Assembly: GCA_934675205.1 (NCBI GenBank)
Contig: CAKUPQ010000002.1
Coordinates: 634,297 to 698,296 of the forward strand
Length of the DNA stretch: 64,000 nt
Source: an uncultured Flavobacteriaceae bacterium
Lineage (GTDB): Bacteria > Bacteroidota > Bacteroidia > Flavobacteriales > Flavobacteriaceae
Direction of reading: 5' to 3'
The stretch's first letter is position 1. Each line of letters starts with the position of its first letter. The translations under genes were made by a program, and so were the position numbers. Of the stretch, positions 49,549 through 57,584 are shown piece by piece. The notes below the pieces were generated by a model. That model saw only the letters and a program-made list of their open reading frames with translations. It was not told the DNA's origin and searched no databases.

Positions 49549-49980
49549 TTATTTATTCATATTTTTCATTTCGAATACAAAGTCATCAATATCGACTTTT
49601 TCATCAATAAGTTTGAGAGCTTTATCTACGATATACTCCACATTTGAGGGAGTAAATCCGAGAGCCAAAGCAAAACGAGTAAGCACTTCGGATTGCTTTT
49701 CATCAAGGTCATTATCCAAACGAACCATACGTCCTAAATCATAAAGACGCTCTAATCTGTTGATATACAGATATGGAGGATTTATAGGGTATTTAGTAGG
49801 GTCGGACAAAATATCTCTATATTCTTCCTCATTGATTTCGAGCTGTTTGGCAAGTTTATCTAAAAATTGTTTTTCTTTTTCGGAAATTGCCCCGTCAGAC
49901 AATGCTACACGAACGATAGCTGAGAAATGTCCTTTGTTTCTGGTTTTAAAACCACTGTCAAATAATTCTGAAAACGACAT
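49549..49980 (-). CDS. TerB-family (tellurite-resistance-like) protein
   Basis: A 143-residue, all-helical, acidic protein of the TerB/DjlA N-terminal fold. It shows IVRVALSDGAISEKEKQFLD (22-41), with the D-x-x-I-S-x-x-E acidic metal-binding turn, and the second turn DNDLDEKQSEVLTRFALALG. A DLGRMVRLDNDLDEK repeat of the motif follows. TerB proteins are associated with stress and phage-response Ter systems, but single small genes of this kind are common in Bacteroidota, and no other ter genes are here. Promoter box at 50007-50014. Confidence 0.82.
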   Translation of the reverse strand: MSFSELFDSGFKTRNKGHFSAIVRVALSDGAISEKEKQFLDKLAKQLEINEEEYRDILSDPTKYPINPPYLYINRLERLYDLGRMVRLDNDLDEKQSEVLTRFALALGFTPSNVEYIVDKALKLIDEKVDIDDFVFEMKNMNK

Positions 49981-50006
49981 AGTTGTATTATTTTTTTAAA
50001 GTCGTA

Positions 50007-50014
50007 CAAATATA
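50007..50014 (-). promoter_or_regulatory. -7 box TATATTTG of the TerB-like gene
   Basis: Perfect TAnnTTTG on the minus strand, predicted start near 50002, leader about 22 nt. Confidence 0.6.
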
Positions 50015-50081
50015 CGGATTTTACAATTATCTTTAACAGAATTTGTGAGGATTTTTTTACGAATAACCCTACAAAATTACC

Positions 50082-50089
50082 TATATTTG
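50082..50089 (+). promoter_or_regulatory. -7 box TATATTTG of the dCMP deaminase-S41 operon
   Basis: Perfect TAnnTTTG, predicted start near 50094, leader about 18 nt to the ATG at 50112. Confidence 0.6.
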
Positions 50090-50111
50090 TACGCTTATTC
50101 GTTTTCTAAAA

Positions 50112-50540
50112 ATGACCGAAGAAAAACAAAACAAATACGACAAAGCCTATCTCAAAATTGCCAAAGAATGGGCTAATCTTTCGTATTGCCAACGCAAAAA
50201 AGTAGGGGCAATAATCGTTAAGGACAGAATGATTATTTCGGACGGATACAACGGAACTCCATCAGGTTTTGAGAATTGTTGTGAAGACGAAGATAATATG
50301 ACAAAATGGTATGTACTTCACGCAGAGGCAAATGCGATTCTGAAAGTGGCTCGTTCCACACAAACTTGTGAGGGAGCAACACTTTATATTACACTTTCGC
50401 CTTGCAAAGAATGTAGCAAACTCATTCATCAATCGGGAATTACAAGAGTGGTTTATCAAAATGGCTATAAAGACACTTCGGGAATTGATTTTCTGAAAAG
50501 AGCAGGTGTTCAGGTGGATTTTATCCCTAATTTAGACTAA
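50112..50540 (+). CDS. deoxycytidylate (dCMP) deaminase
   Basis: A 142-residue zinc deaminase that makes dUMP from dCMP, feeding dTMP synthesis. Zinc site: VLHAEANAILKVA (His and catalytic Glu) and LSPCKECSKLI (PCxxC). The leader KKVGAIIVKDRMIISDGYNG and the CCEDEDN insertion fit dCMP deaminases of the ComEB type rather than cytidine deaminases. The S41 protease gene starts 5 nt after the stop, so they share an mRNA. Confidence 0.92.
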   Translation: MTEEKQNKYDKAYLKIAKEWANLSYCQRKKVGAIIVKDRMIISDGYNGTPSGFENCCEDEDNMTKWYVLHAEANAILKVARSTQTCEGATLYITLSPCKECSKLIHQSGITRVVYQNGYKDTSGIDFLKRAGVQVDFIPNLD

Positions 50541-50545
50541 AAACC

Positions 50546-52093
50546 GTGAAAATCAAATCAATATACATTCCTGTTTTCGTAGCTTTTATTTTAGCTATCG
50601 GAATTCTTTTGGGAAGTCTTTTGGATTTTCCTTCGAAAGTAATCCCTTTTAAATCGAATAAAAATTCGAGGGACAAAATTGACCGATTGATTTATTTTAT
50701 CGAAAACGAATATGTCGAAGATGTGGATACCGATTCGATTATCGAACGTACCGTAAACGGAATTTTGGCTCATCTCGACCCTCATTCGGTTTATATCGGA
50801 AAGGACGAATTTGAATATGTCGAAGAAAGTATGCGTGGAAATTTCGTGGGAATCGGAATCAATTTTTATATGTACAAAGATACGCTTACTGTTATCCGAA
50901 CGGTTGAAGACGGCCCTTCTGAAAAGGCAGGACTCAAAGCAGGAGACAGAATTCTGATTGCTGATAACGATACAATTTTCGGAAAAGATTATTCTTCTAA
51001 TACTATTGTTTCTAAATTAAGAGGCGAAAAAAAATCAAACCTCAATGTACAAATTTTCCGTAAAACGGAGGATAAAACCTATAATTACACCATTACTAGA
51101 GATGTTATTCCTCTAAAAAGTGTGGATATTGCATTAAAATTGAATGAAAATACAGGATATATCAAAGTAAATCGCTTTGCTGAAACAACTGCAAAAGAAT
51201 TTCGAGATGCTTTGGAAAAATTGGTAAAACAAAACATCAAAACTTTGGTCTTGGACTTGCGGGATAATGGAGGAGGCTATGTAGAAGCGGCTATTGCAAT
51301 GGCTGACGAATTCTTGAAACAAGACGAACTGATTGTCGTTACCAAAGACAAAAGAGGGACGGAAAACAAGTCATTTGCCACCAAAAAAGGACTTTTTGAA
51401 GACGGAGAATTATTTGTTTTAATCAATGAAAACTCGGCTTCTTCGAGCGAAATTTTAGCAGGTGCGATTCAGGATAACGACAGAGGAACGATTGTCGGAA
51501 AACTTTCGTACGGAAAAGGGTTGGTTCAGAGGGAAATGCCTTTGGGAGATGGTTCGGTTGTCCGCTTGACAGTTGCTCAATATTACACTCCGACAGGACG
51601 TTCGATTCAGAAACCGTACAAAAATGTTTCGGAAGAAGACTATTATCACAGTTTTTCGGAAGACAAAAAAGAATACAAACCCAATGACAGTTTGAAATTC
51701 ACAACCAAAAAAGGAAAAACAGTTTACGGAGGAGGAGGAATTTATCCGGATATTATTTTGGAAGAAACTCTTGAGAATGAATCGGTTGTATTTATGATGA
51801 ATTCGGCTTTGTCGAGTAATTTCGCCTTTGAAATCATCGACAAAAAACGTGCTGATTTCCTTAAAATGAACGGGACAGAAGTTCGCAAACACCTTGCTGA
51901 CAAGCATTTTTATTATAACGAATTTAAAATCTATCTGACCGAAAAGGGAATCCATTTGCCATTGGATAAAAACAAAACAACTATCGAAAAATACCTAAAA
52001 GCCGAATTTATACGACAACTTTTTTCTGAAGAAGATTATTATAAAATCCTTTTGGAAGATGATGCGATGATTAGGAAAATAGTTAATAGTTAA
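50546..52093 (+). CDS. S41 family carboxy-terminal processing protease (CtpA-like)
   Basis: A 515-residue periplasmic serine protease. An N-terminal membrane anchor (IYIPVFVAFILAIGILLGSLL) is followed by an N-terminal domain with DPHSVYIGKDEFEYVEESM, a PDZ domain about 85-165 (IRTVEDGPSEKAGLKAGDRI), and the S41 domain: GYIKVNRFAETTAKEF, LDLRDNGGGYVEAAIAM, the nucleophile Ser in NENSASSSEILAGAIQD and the general-base Lys in VGKLSYGKGLVQ. It trims C-termini of envelope proteins. The start is GTG at 50546. It follows the deaminase gene directly, an order common in Flavobacteria. Confidence 0.92.
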   Translation: MKIKSIYIPVFVAFILAIGILLGSLLDFPSKVIPFKSNKNSRDKIDRLIYFIENEYVEDVDTDSIIERTVNGILAHLDPHSVYIGKDEFEYVEESMRGNFVGIGINFYMYKDTLTVIRTVEDGPSEKAGLKAGDRILIADNDTIFGKDYSSNTIVSKLRGEKKSNLNVQIFRKTEDKTYNYTITRDVIPLKSVDIALKLNENTGYIKVNRFAETTAKEFRDALEKLVKQNIKTLVLDLRDNGGGYVEAAIAMADEFLKQDELIVVTKDKRGTENKSFATKKGLFEDGELFVLINENSASSSEILAGAIQDNDRGTIVGKLSYGKGLVQREMPLGDGSVVRLTVAQYYTPTGRSIQKPYKNVSEEDYYHSFSEDKKEYKPNDSLKFTTKKGKTVYGGGGIYPDIILEETLENESVVFMMNSALSSNFAFEIIDKKRADFLKMNGTEVRKHLADKHFYYNEFKIYLTEKGIHLPLDKNKTTIEKYLKAEFIRQLFSEEDYYKILLEDDAMIRKIVNS

Positions 52094-52148
52094 TGGTTAA
52101 TGGTTGTTGGTTAATATTTTTTTATGAACTGATTTAAATTTACAAATT

Positions 52149-53009
52149 ATGATTAGGTTAATTAAAAACATATTTGGAAAGAATAAAAAAGAGGTTGTTT
52201 CTTTAAGAGAAAAACCGAATAATGAAGTTCTTGAACCTCAAAACCAACCTAAACCAATAATACAAGAGTCTGTAATAGTAGAATTGACAAAAGAAGAAAT
52301 AAATAACTTTATTGAAAAAGAGGTTAATAGGATTTTTTATTTTATCAATGGAACAATGCTTCTTTTTTCTAAAATTTATAGCCATAAAGAAATAAGTATA
52401 TTTCCTTTAAAGGAAATTGCACTCACATTGGTAGGCTCTCAAAAAATGTATATGCTTAATTATTATATTGAAGCAGAGTTTAAAGTTCATGATTTAGAAA
52501 TAAAAACGGAAATAGAAGAAAAATTGTATCGTTTTGGAATTATAGACGAGTATGTTAAGCCGATTGAAAGTATAACGGAATTAGAAAAACTATTTCTATT
52601 CTATGAAAAATACTATAATGATTGTATAGACAGAATAAATCAAAAGGTAGAGGAAAAAAAAGAAGAAAACAAAGTGTGGGCTGATGAGTTAGAAAAATTA
52701 AGAATAAAACAAGAATACAAAGAAAAGGAACGAAAAAGAAAACTAAAGGAAGAGGCATTGAAAGAACTTGTTGAGGAGGGTATCCTCCCTGAGAAAATAG
52801 TTTTAGTAACCTCCGAAAGACACATATCACAAGAGGTAAAAGATTTAGTTTGGAATCGTGATAATGGTAAATGTGTTCAATGTGGTAGTAATGAAAAATT
52901 AGAATTTGACCATATTATACCCTTTTCAAAAGGAGGGGCTAATACCTATCGAAATATTCAACTATTATGTGAAAAATGTAACAGAGAAAAATCAAATAAA
53001 ATTGGATAG
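52149..53009 (+). CDS. HNH endonuclease domain protein
   Basis: A 286-residue protein. The C-terminal 65 residues are a zinc HNH nuclease: QEVKDLVWNRDNGKCVQCGS (C242, C245), LEFDHIIPFSKGGANTYRNI (D254, H255, N269) and LLCEKCNREKSN (C274, C277), all residues intact. Residues 50-165 are a helical domain I do not recognise, and 165-205 a long charged helix, KVEEKKEENKVWADELEKLR. The coding DNA is markedly more A-rich than the neighbours on both sides, so it may be a late arrival. It stands between the S41 protease and the cysteine synthase genes. Whether it is a defence, homing or housekeeping nuclease cannot be told. Confidence 0.82.
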   Translation: MIRLIKNIFGKNKKEVVSLREKPNNEVLEPQNQPKPIIQESVIVELTKEEINNFIEKEVNRIFYFINGTMLLFSKIYSHKEISIFPLKEIALTLVGSQKMYMLNYYIEAEFKVHDLEIKTEIEEKLYRFGIIDEYVKPIESITELEKLFLFYEKYYNDCIDRINQKVEEKKEENKVWADELEKLRIKQEYKEKERKRKLKEEALKELVEEGILPEKIVLVTSERHISQEVKDLVWNRDNGKCVQCGSNEKLEFDHIIPFSKGGANTYRNIQLLCEKCNREKSNKIG

Positions 53010-53043
53010 TTAGTTAGAATAAAGACTATTATTAATATAAATT

Positions 53044-54021
53044 ATGAAATACGCAGAAAACATTTTAGAAACCATTGGAAATACTCCGTTAGTAAAAATC
53101 AACAAAATCACAAAAGAAATTCCCGCTTTGGTTTTGGCAAAAGTAGAAACATTCAACCCTGGGAATTCCGTAAAGGACAGAATGGCAATCAAAATGATTG
53201 AAGATGCCGAAAAAGACGGAAGACTAAAACCAGGAGGGACAATCATTGAAGGAACTTCAGGAAATACCGGAATGGGGTTGGCTCTTGGAGCAATTATAAA
53301 AGGATATAAATTAATTTGTGTGATTTCCGATAAGCAATCCAAAGAAAAAATGGATATTCTGAAAGCTGTCGGAGCAGAAGTTGTGGTTTGTCCGACTAAT
53401 GTTGAGCCTGATGACCCTCGCTCCTACTATTCGGTTTCTAAAAGATTGGCAGAAGAAACTCCGAATTCGTGGTACGTAAACCAATATGATAATCCATCTA
53501 ACTCGATTGCTCACTACGAACAAACAGGACCTGAAATATGGGAACAAACCGAAGGAAAAATCACACATTTTGTGGTTGGAGTAGGTACAGGAGGAACAAT
53601 TTCGGGAGTTGGAAAATACCTCAAAGAGAAAAATCCGAATATCAAAATTTGGGGAATTGATACATACGGTTCCGTTTTTAAAAAATACCACGAAACGGGA
53701 GTTTTTGACGAAAACGAAATCTATCCGTATGTAACCGAAGGAATTGGAGAAGATATTTTACCTGAAAACGTAGATTTTTCGCTTATTGACGGATTTGAAA
53801 AAGTAACCGATAAAGATGCTGCCATTTATCAGAGAAAATTAGCCAAAGAAGAAGGGATTTTCGTAGGAAATTCAGCCGGGTCAGCTATCAAAGGCGTATT
53901 ACAACTTAAAGAACATTTCAAAGCTGATGATGTGGTAGTAGTACTTTTTCACGATTCGGGAAGCCGTTATGTCGGAAAAATGTTCAACGATGAATGGATG
54001 AAAGAAAAAGGGTGGTTGTAA
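53044..54021 (+). CDS. PLP-dependent cysteine / cystathionine beta-synthase family enzyme
   Basis: A 325-residue fold-type II PLP enzyme without a C-terminal CBS domain. PLP lysine in NPGNSVKDRMAIKM (the NSVKDR motif), the substrate loop GTSGNTGMGLA, and the phosphate-binding loop VGVGTGGTISGVGKYLKEKN are intact. The region SNSIAHYEQTGPEIWEQTEG is closer to cystathionine beta-synthases than to standard CysK, so the reaction could be either cysteine synthesis from O-acetylserine or serine plus homocysteine to cystathionine. Single gene with a strong terminator. Confidence 0.88.
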   Translation: MKYAENILETIGNTPLVKINKITKEIPALVLAKVETFNPGNSVKDRMAIKMIEDAEKDGRLKPGGTIIEGTSGNTGMGLALGAIIKGYKLICVISDKQSKEKMDILKAVGAEVVVCPTNVEPDDPRSYYSVSKRLAEETPNSWYVNQYDNPSNSIAHYEQTGPEIWEQTEGKITHFVVGVGTGGTISGVGKYLKEKNPNIKIWGIDTYGSVFKKYHETGVFDENEIYPYVTEGIGEDILPENVDFSLIDGFEKVTDKDAAIYQRKLAKEEGIFVGNSAGSAIKGVLQLKEHFKADDVVVVLFHDSGSRYVGKMFNDEWMKEKGWL

Positions 54022-54023
54022 AT

Positions 54024-54112
54024 TAATTATGAATTATGAATTATGAGTTATGATTCAAATTAACCACACCTGTCTGTCGACAGGCAGAGATTACACAGAT
54101 TTTCACAGATTA
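54024..54112. repeat. Mixed intergenic repeats (ATTATGAATTATGAGTT and CACAGATT wording)
   Basis: ATTAATTATGAATTATGAAT quasi-repeat is followed by a CTGTCTGTCGACAGGCAG palindrome and GATTACACAGATTTTCACAGATTAC, a fragment of the CACAGAT family. Non-coding. Confidence 0.55.
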
Positions 54113-54116
54113 CAAA

Positions 54117-54157
54117 ATAAAAAATCCGTCTTGTTTAGAACAAGACGGATTTTTTTG
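54117..54157. terminator. Bidirectional terminator, cysteine synthase / second T9SS gene
   Basis: AAATCCGTCTTGTT (54121-54134) and AACAAGACGGATTT (54138-54151) form a perfect 14-bp stem with a 3-nt loop, A-run left, T-run right. Confidence 0.92.
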
Positions 54158-54174
54158 TATTTAAAAGTTACTCT

Positions 54175-57100
54175 TTATTGCTTAATAACTTTTATTGTTT
54201 TAACAGCTTCATCAACAGTTACCTTTACGAAGTAACTTCCTGTTGGTAAGGATGTCATATCAATTTGAGTTTCTGTTGTATTAACAGCTTTTTCAACAAT
54301 TATCTGACCAAGCATATTTACAACAACAACATTGGTAATTTCTTTGCTGTACGATACGTTAAGGAAATCATTAACAGGGTTTGGATAAGCTCTGAATGAT
54401 GCATTATCAAATGTACCTGTACTTACCTCTGACGTAACTACAACTACAACTTCAGTAGCCTCGCTTTCGCAATCTCCGATAGTTTGCGTTACATAGAAAG
54501 TATAAGTTCCTTCCTCAAGAATTGTAGAATCATCAACCACGTTTCCGTCAGCATCATACCAAGTCAATGTTCCTGTTACATCAGTTACAACGATATCTTC
54601 TACGGTTTGAATTATTGCTACAAGAGTTTGTGGAGATTCTGCTGTTGGAGGAGTAACTACGTTCACTTCAATAGTCATTGTAACTGTTGTAGCACATTGT
54701 CCTGCATCAGGAGTAAACTCATAAGTGGTTGTTTCCATATTATTCAAAGCTGGAGACCACGTTCCTGTAATTCCGTTGGTAGAAGTTGTCGGTAATGCCA
54801 ACAAAAATCCTCCTTGACAAATTGAATTTACTGGAGAAAACACAGGAACAACCATACCTCCTGCACAAGGATCAACAACTGTAACTGTGATTGCCAAAGC
54901 ATCACTAGTACAATCACCCACAGTTTGAGTTACATAATACGTAAACTCTCCTACTTGATCAAAAACTAAAGTTTCAGCAACTTCTGTAGTAAGAGCAACA
55001 TCAGAATACCAAGTTAAATCAGTTCCTGTAACATCTAAATCAGCAAGAGTATCACCTAAATCAAGTGTTTGAATAGCATCTCCGACTGGAGTAGTTATAT
55101 CAGCACAAGGATCAACAAATGGTTCGAAAGTAGGGATAATTACCCATGTACCATTATTTACATAATTATTGTAAACTGAACATCCTTCTTCTCCAAAAGT
55201 AGACCAAGTTCTCCAAGCTCTTAATACAAAGTCAACACTTCCAGTAGCGCCATTGGCAAAATCCATAGAACGATTATACTCCAATGTTCCAGCAGTTCCT
55301 GTACCAGAAGTCATAGTAGCTTCACCTGTGTTTAAAGTGGGTGAATAAATAAACGAACGTTGTTCGCTCATCCAAGCTCCGTTATGCGCGGTCATGCTGT
55401 ATTGCACTTGTAAACTTGCTATTTGCATACCTGCAGGAACATCAATAGTTAGGGTTGGTTCAGGTGTACAATAGTCAGTAGAATTAACTGTTATACCTGC
55501 TGAAGTACCACTTTGCGTAGGAATATCTCCTCCTTGATAAGCTCCGACAATGAACGAATAAGGACCTGCCCAAATACTTTCATCCCCTGCTCCACAATCC
55601 TGACGAACATAGAAATCATAAGCTCCTGCTGCAAGACCGTTTACAGTATATGGATTAGAAACTTCGTTTTCAAGCGTTCCTGTTCCTTGAACAAATCCTA
55701 AAGCTCCATATTCAACATCAAATAATGTACCTGTACTTATCCAAGACAAAGTTGCGGAATTCGAGGTAGTTGTTGCACTCAAAACTGTCGGAGGCAAACA
55801 AGAAGGAGCAGCTGTTACCTGAAGAGTAAAGTCAATTGTAGAACCGTAAGGGACATTTCCACAAGCAGGAGGGTTAGCAGTAGAGCCAAATTGCCCTCTT
55901 ACTCTTACTCTATACTCTCCTACAGGTAAATCAACAGGAACTGTTACCGTACCTGTTTTGGTAGCAGCAGTACTTGCCTCATAGAACACTACTTCCGTAA
56001 CCTCATCAAAAACAAAGTCATTATTTACATCAACCCATATCTTGATTGCATTACCTCCTCCAACAAAAGTTGAAGAGAAATCAACTGACAAGCCTTGTGC
56101 TTGCTGAATAACTTGAGTCGTTTCGTTTGCATAAGAACCTGAAGGCTGTGAAGTAGCGGAATAGCTTACGTTCTGAATCGCTCCCGTAGTAGAGAATGCA
56201 CTTATGTAATCACTTGTCCAGTCTGTAGAAACCCCACAGTATCCCGTAAAGAAAGTATAAGGTCCTGCCCAAGTACTTAAACCATCAGTTCCACAATCCT
56301 CACGTACATAGAAATCGTAAGAAGTTTCTGCTGTCAGTACTCCATCAAGAAGATATGTATTGGTAAATAAACCGGTTACTTCTGTTCCGTCACCTTGTGT
56401 AAATCCTTCTATCCCCCATTCAATATCAAAAAGTGTCCCATTACCTGTCCACGAAAGTTCTGCGGAAGTAAAGGTTAAATTATCAGCCGATAAGTTAGCT
56501 GGAGCAGGACACGAAGGAATACAAGCCGTTAAGTCTGTTGTAAGCGGAAGATTTGTCGTTCCTCCTGAGCAAGGGTCTGTAATTGTTCCCGAAATTTCTG
56601 TAACACCTCCTATGGTTACCAGATAATCAACATCATTATCACACCAGGTAGTATTAGAAGCGTGAACAATCTGTAATGTATAAGGAGGATTAAGTGCAAT
56701 ATAAACTTGAGTGTCAGAATAATTAGAACCATAAGTACCTCCTGAAAGCACAGAGGTACCATCTCCATCTAATAAATTCCACGTAACTACATCTCCCCAA
56801 CCCGAACTTGAAATCGTAACCGAAATATCACAAGCTGGCGGAGGAGTGATAGATTCTTCTTCTACCGTCCCTAAAACGGTTAATGTTTTGTTCGTAGCAT
56901 TATTGTGACCGTTAAAATACCAAGTTCCTCCTGTGCCTGAAGCTCCCCATAAAAGAAGTCTGAACGTTACTGTTGTATCTGCTTCAATATCCTGTAAGTC
57001 CGAAATACCACTTAAATCAATTGCAGTTTGATTATTTCCCGAATTACTCGTAGTAGTTCCCCAAGTAATCGCAGAGCCAATATCAGTGAAAGTTCCACTA

Positions 57101-57501
57101 TCTACTTGATATTGCCATTGTCCTGTTGTAGGTCCGGCAGCAGAACGTCTGATGTTATAAGGCTCTATACTTTCAATTGAAAACGTATAACCCGTATCTG
57201 CTGTAATAGTAAATGTAACAAATTCATTTTCGTCAACAGCTTCAACAGCAGATGTAGCTGAAAATCCTGTACCTCCCCAAGCATTAGCTGCTGGTGTTCC
57301 CGAAGTTGTTCCAATCCCACTTCCTCTTGTTAATCCTCCAATAACTAAATTGTCAGCTGTGGTTGATGCTGTAAAAGGGCTTACTCCATAACTATCAGTC
57401 GCTAATACTGTAACAGGAGTCCACTCTGCAAGAGTTTCCGTTTGTGCAAATCCTATCGTCATTGATAAGAATGCAAAAAGCATAAATGTAACTTTTTTCA
57501 T
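54175..57501 (-). CDS. T9SS-secreted surface protein with FN3, GEVED and Ig-like modules
   Basis: A 1108-residue secreted protein. Signal peptide MKKVTFMLFAFLSMTIGFAQ; an N-terminal beta-sandwich (about 20-215, FTITADTGYTFSIESIEPYN); a second beta unit; two FN3-like units starting CPAPANLSAD and CLPPTVLSAT; one GEVED domain between them (KIWVDVNNDFVFDE, GEYRVRVR); a shared ~145-residue module (about 650-800); two Ig-like C-terminal units with LTWYSDVALT or LTWYDADGNV; and the T9SS type A sorting domain FRAYPNPVNDFLNVSYS ... VKTIKVIKQ. It shares layout with the giant protein at 29098-35991. No enzyme domain is visible; a surface adhesin is the most likely role. Confidence 0.9.
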   Translation of the reverse strand: MKKVTFMLFAFLSMTIGFAQTETLAEWTPVTVLATDSYGVSPFTASTTADNLVIGGLTRGSGIGTTSGTPAANAWGGTGFSATSAVEAVDENEFVTFTITADTGYTFSIESIEPYNIRRSAAGPTTGQWQYQVDSGTFTDIGSAITWGTTTSNSGNNQTAIDLSGISDLQDIEADTTVTFRLLLWGASGTGGTWYFNGHNNATNKTLTVLGTVEEESITPPPACDISVTISSSGWGDVVTWNLLDGDGTSVLSGGTYGSNYSDTQVYIALNPPYTLQIVHASNTTWCDNDVDYLVTIGGVTEISGTITDPCSGGTTNLPLTTDLTACIPSCPAPANLSADNLTFTSAELSWTGNGTLFDIEWGIEGFTQGDGTEVTGLFTNTYLLDGVLTAETSYDFYVREDCGTDGLSTWAGPYTFFTGYCGVSTDWTSDYISAFSTTGAIQNVSYSATSQPSGSYANETTQVIQQAQGLSVDFSSTFVGGGNAIKIWVDVNNDFVFDEVTEVVFYEASTAATKTGTVTVPVDLPVGEYRVRVRGQFGSTANPPACGNVPYGSTIDFTLQVTAAPSCLPPTVLSATTTSNSATLSWISTGTLFDVEYGALGFVQGTGTLENEVSNPYTVNGLAAGAYDFYVRQDCGAGDESIWAGPYSFIVGAYQGGDIPTQSGTSAGITVNSTDYCTPEPTLTIDVPAGMQIASLQVQYSMTAHNGAWMSEQRSFIYSPTLNTGEATMTSGTGTAGTLEYNRSMDFANGATGSVDFVLRAWRTWSTFGEEGCSVYNNYVNNGTWVIIPTFEPFVDPCADITTPVGDAIQTLDLGDTLADLDVTGTDLTWYSDVALTTEVAETLVFDQVGEFTYYVTQTVGDCTSDALAITVTVVDPCAGGMVVPVFSPVNSICQGGFLLALPTTSTNGITGTWSPALNNMETTTYEFTPDAGQCATTVTMTIEVNVVTPPTAESPQTLVAIIQTVEDIVVTDVTGTLTWYDADGNVVDDSTILEEGTYTFYVTQTIGDCESEATEVVVVVTSEVSTGTFDNASFRAYPNPVNDFLNVSYSKEITNVVVVNMLGQIIVEKAVNTTETQIDMTSLPTGSYFVKVTVDEAVKTIKVIKQ

Positions 57502-57584
57502 ACTATAAAATATTTAAAATTTAATGTTGTAAAAGTAGTAATTCTTCTACCAAATTACAGCCTTTTTTACGACTTTAACAAAAA

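Noticed and set aside
49549..49980. Tellurite-resistance (Ter) operon
   Set aside because: Only the TerB-like gene is present; no TerC, TerD or TerZ neighbours.
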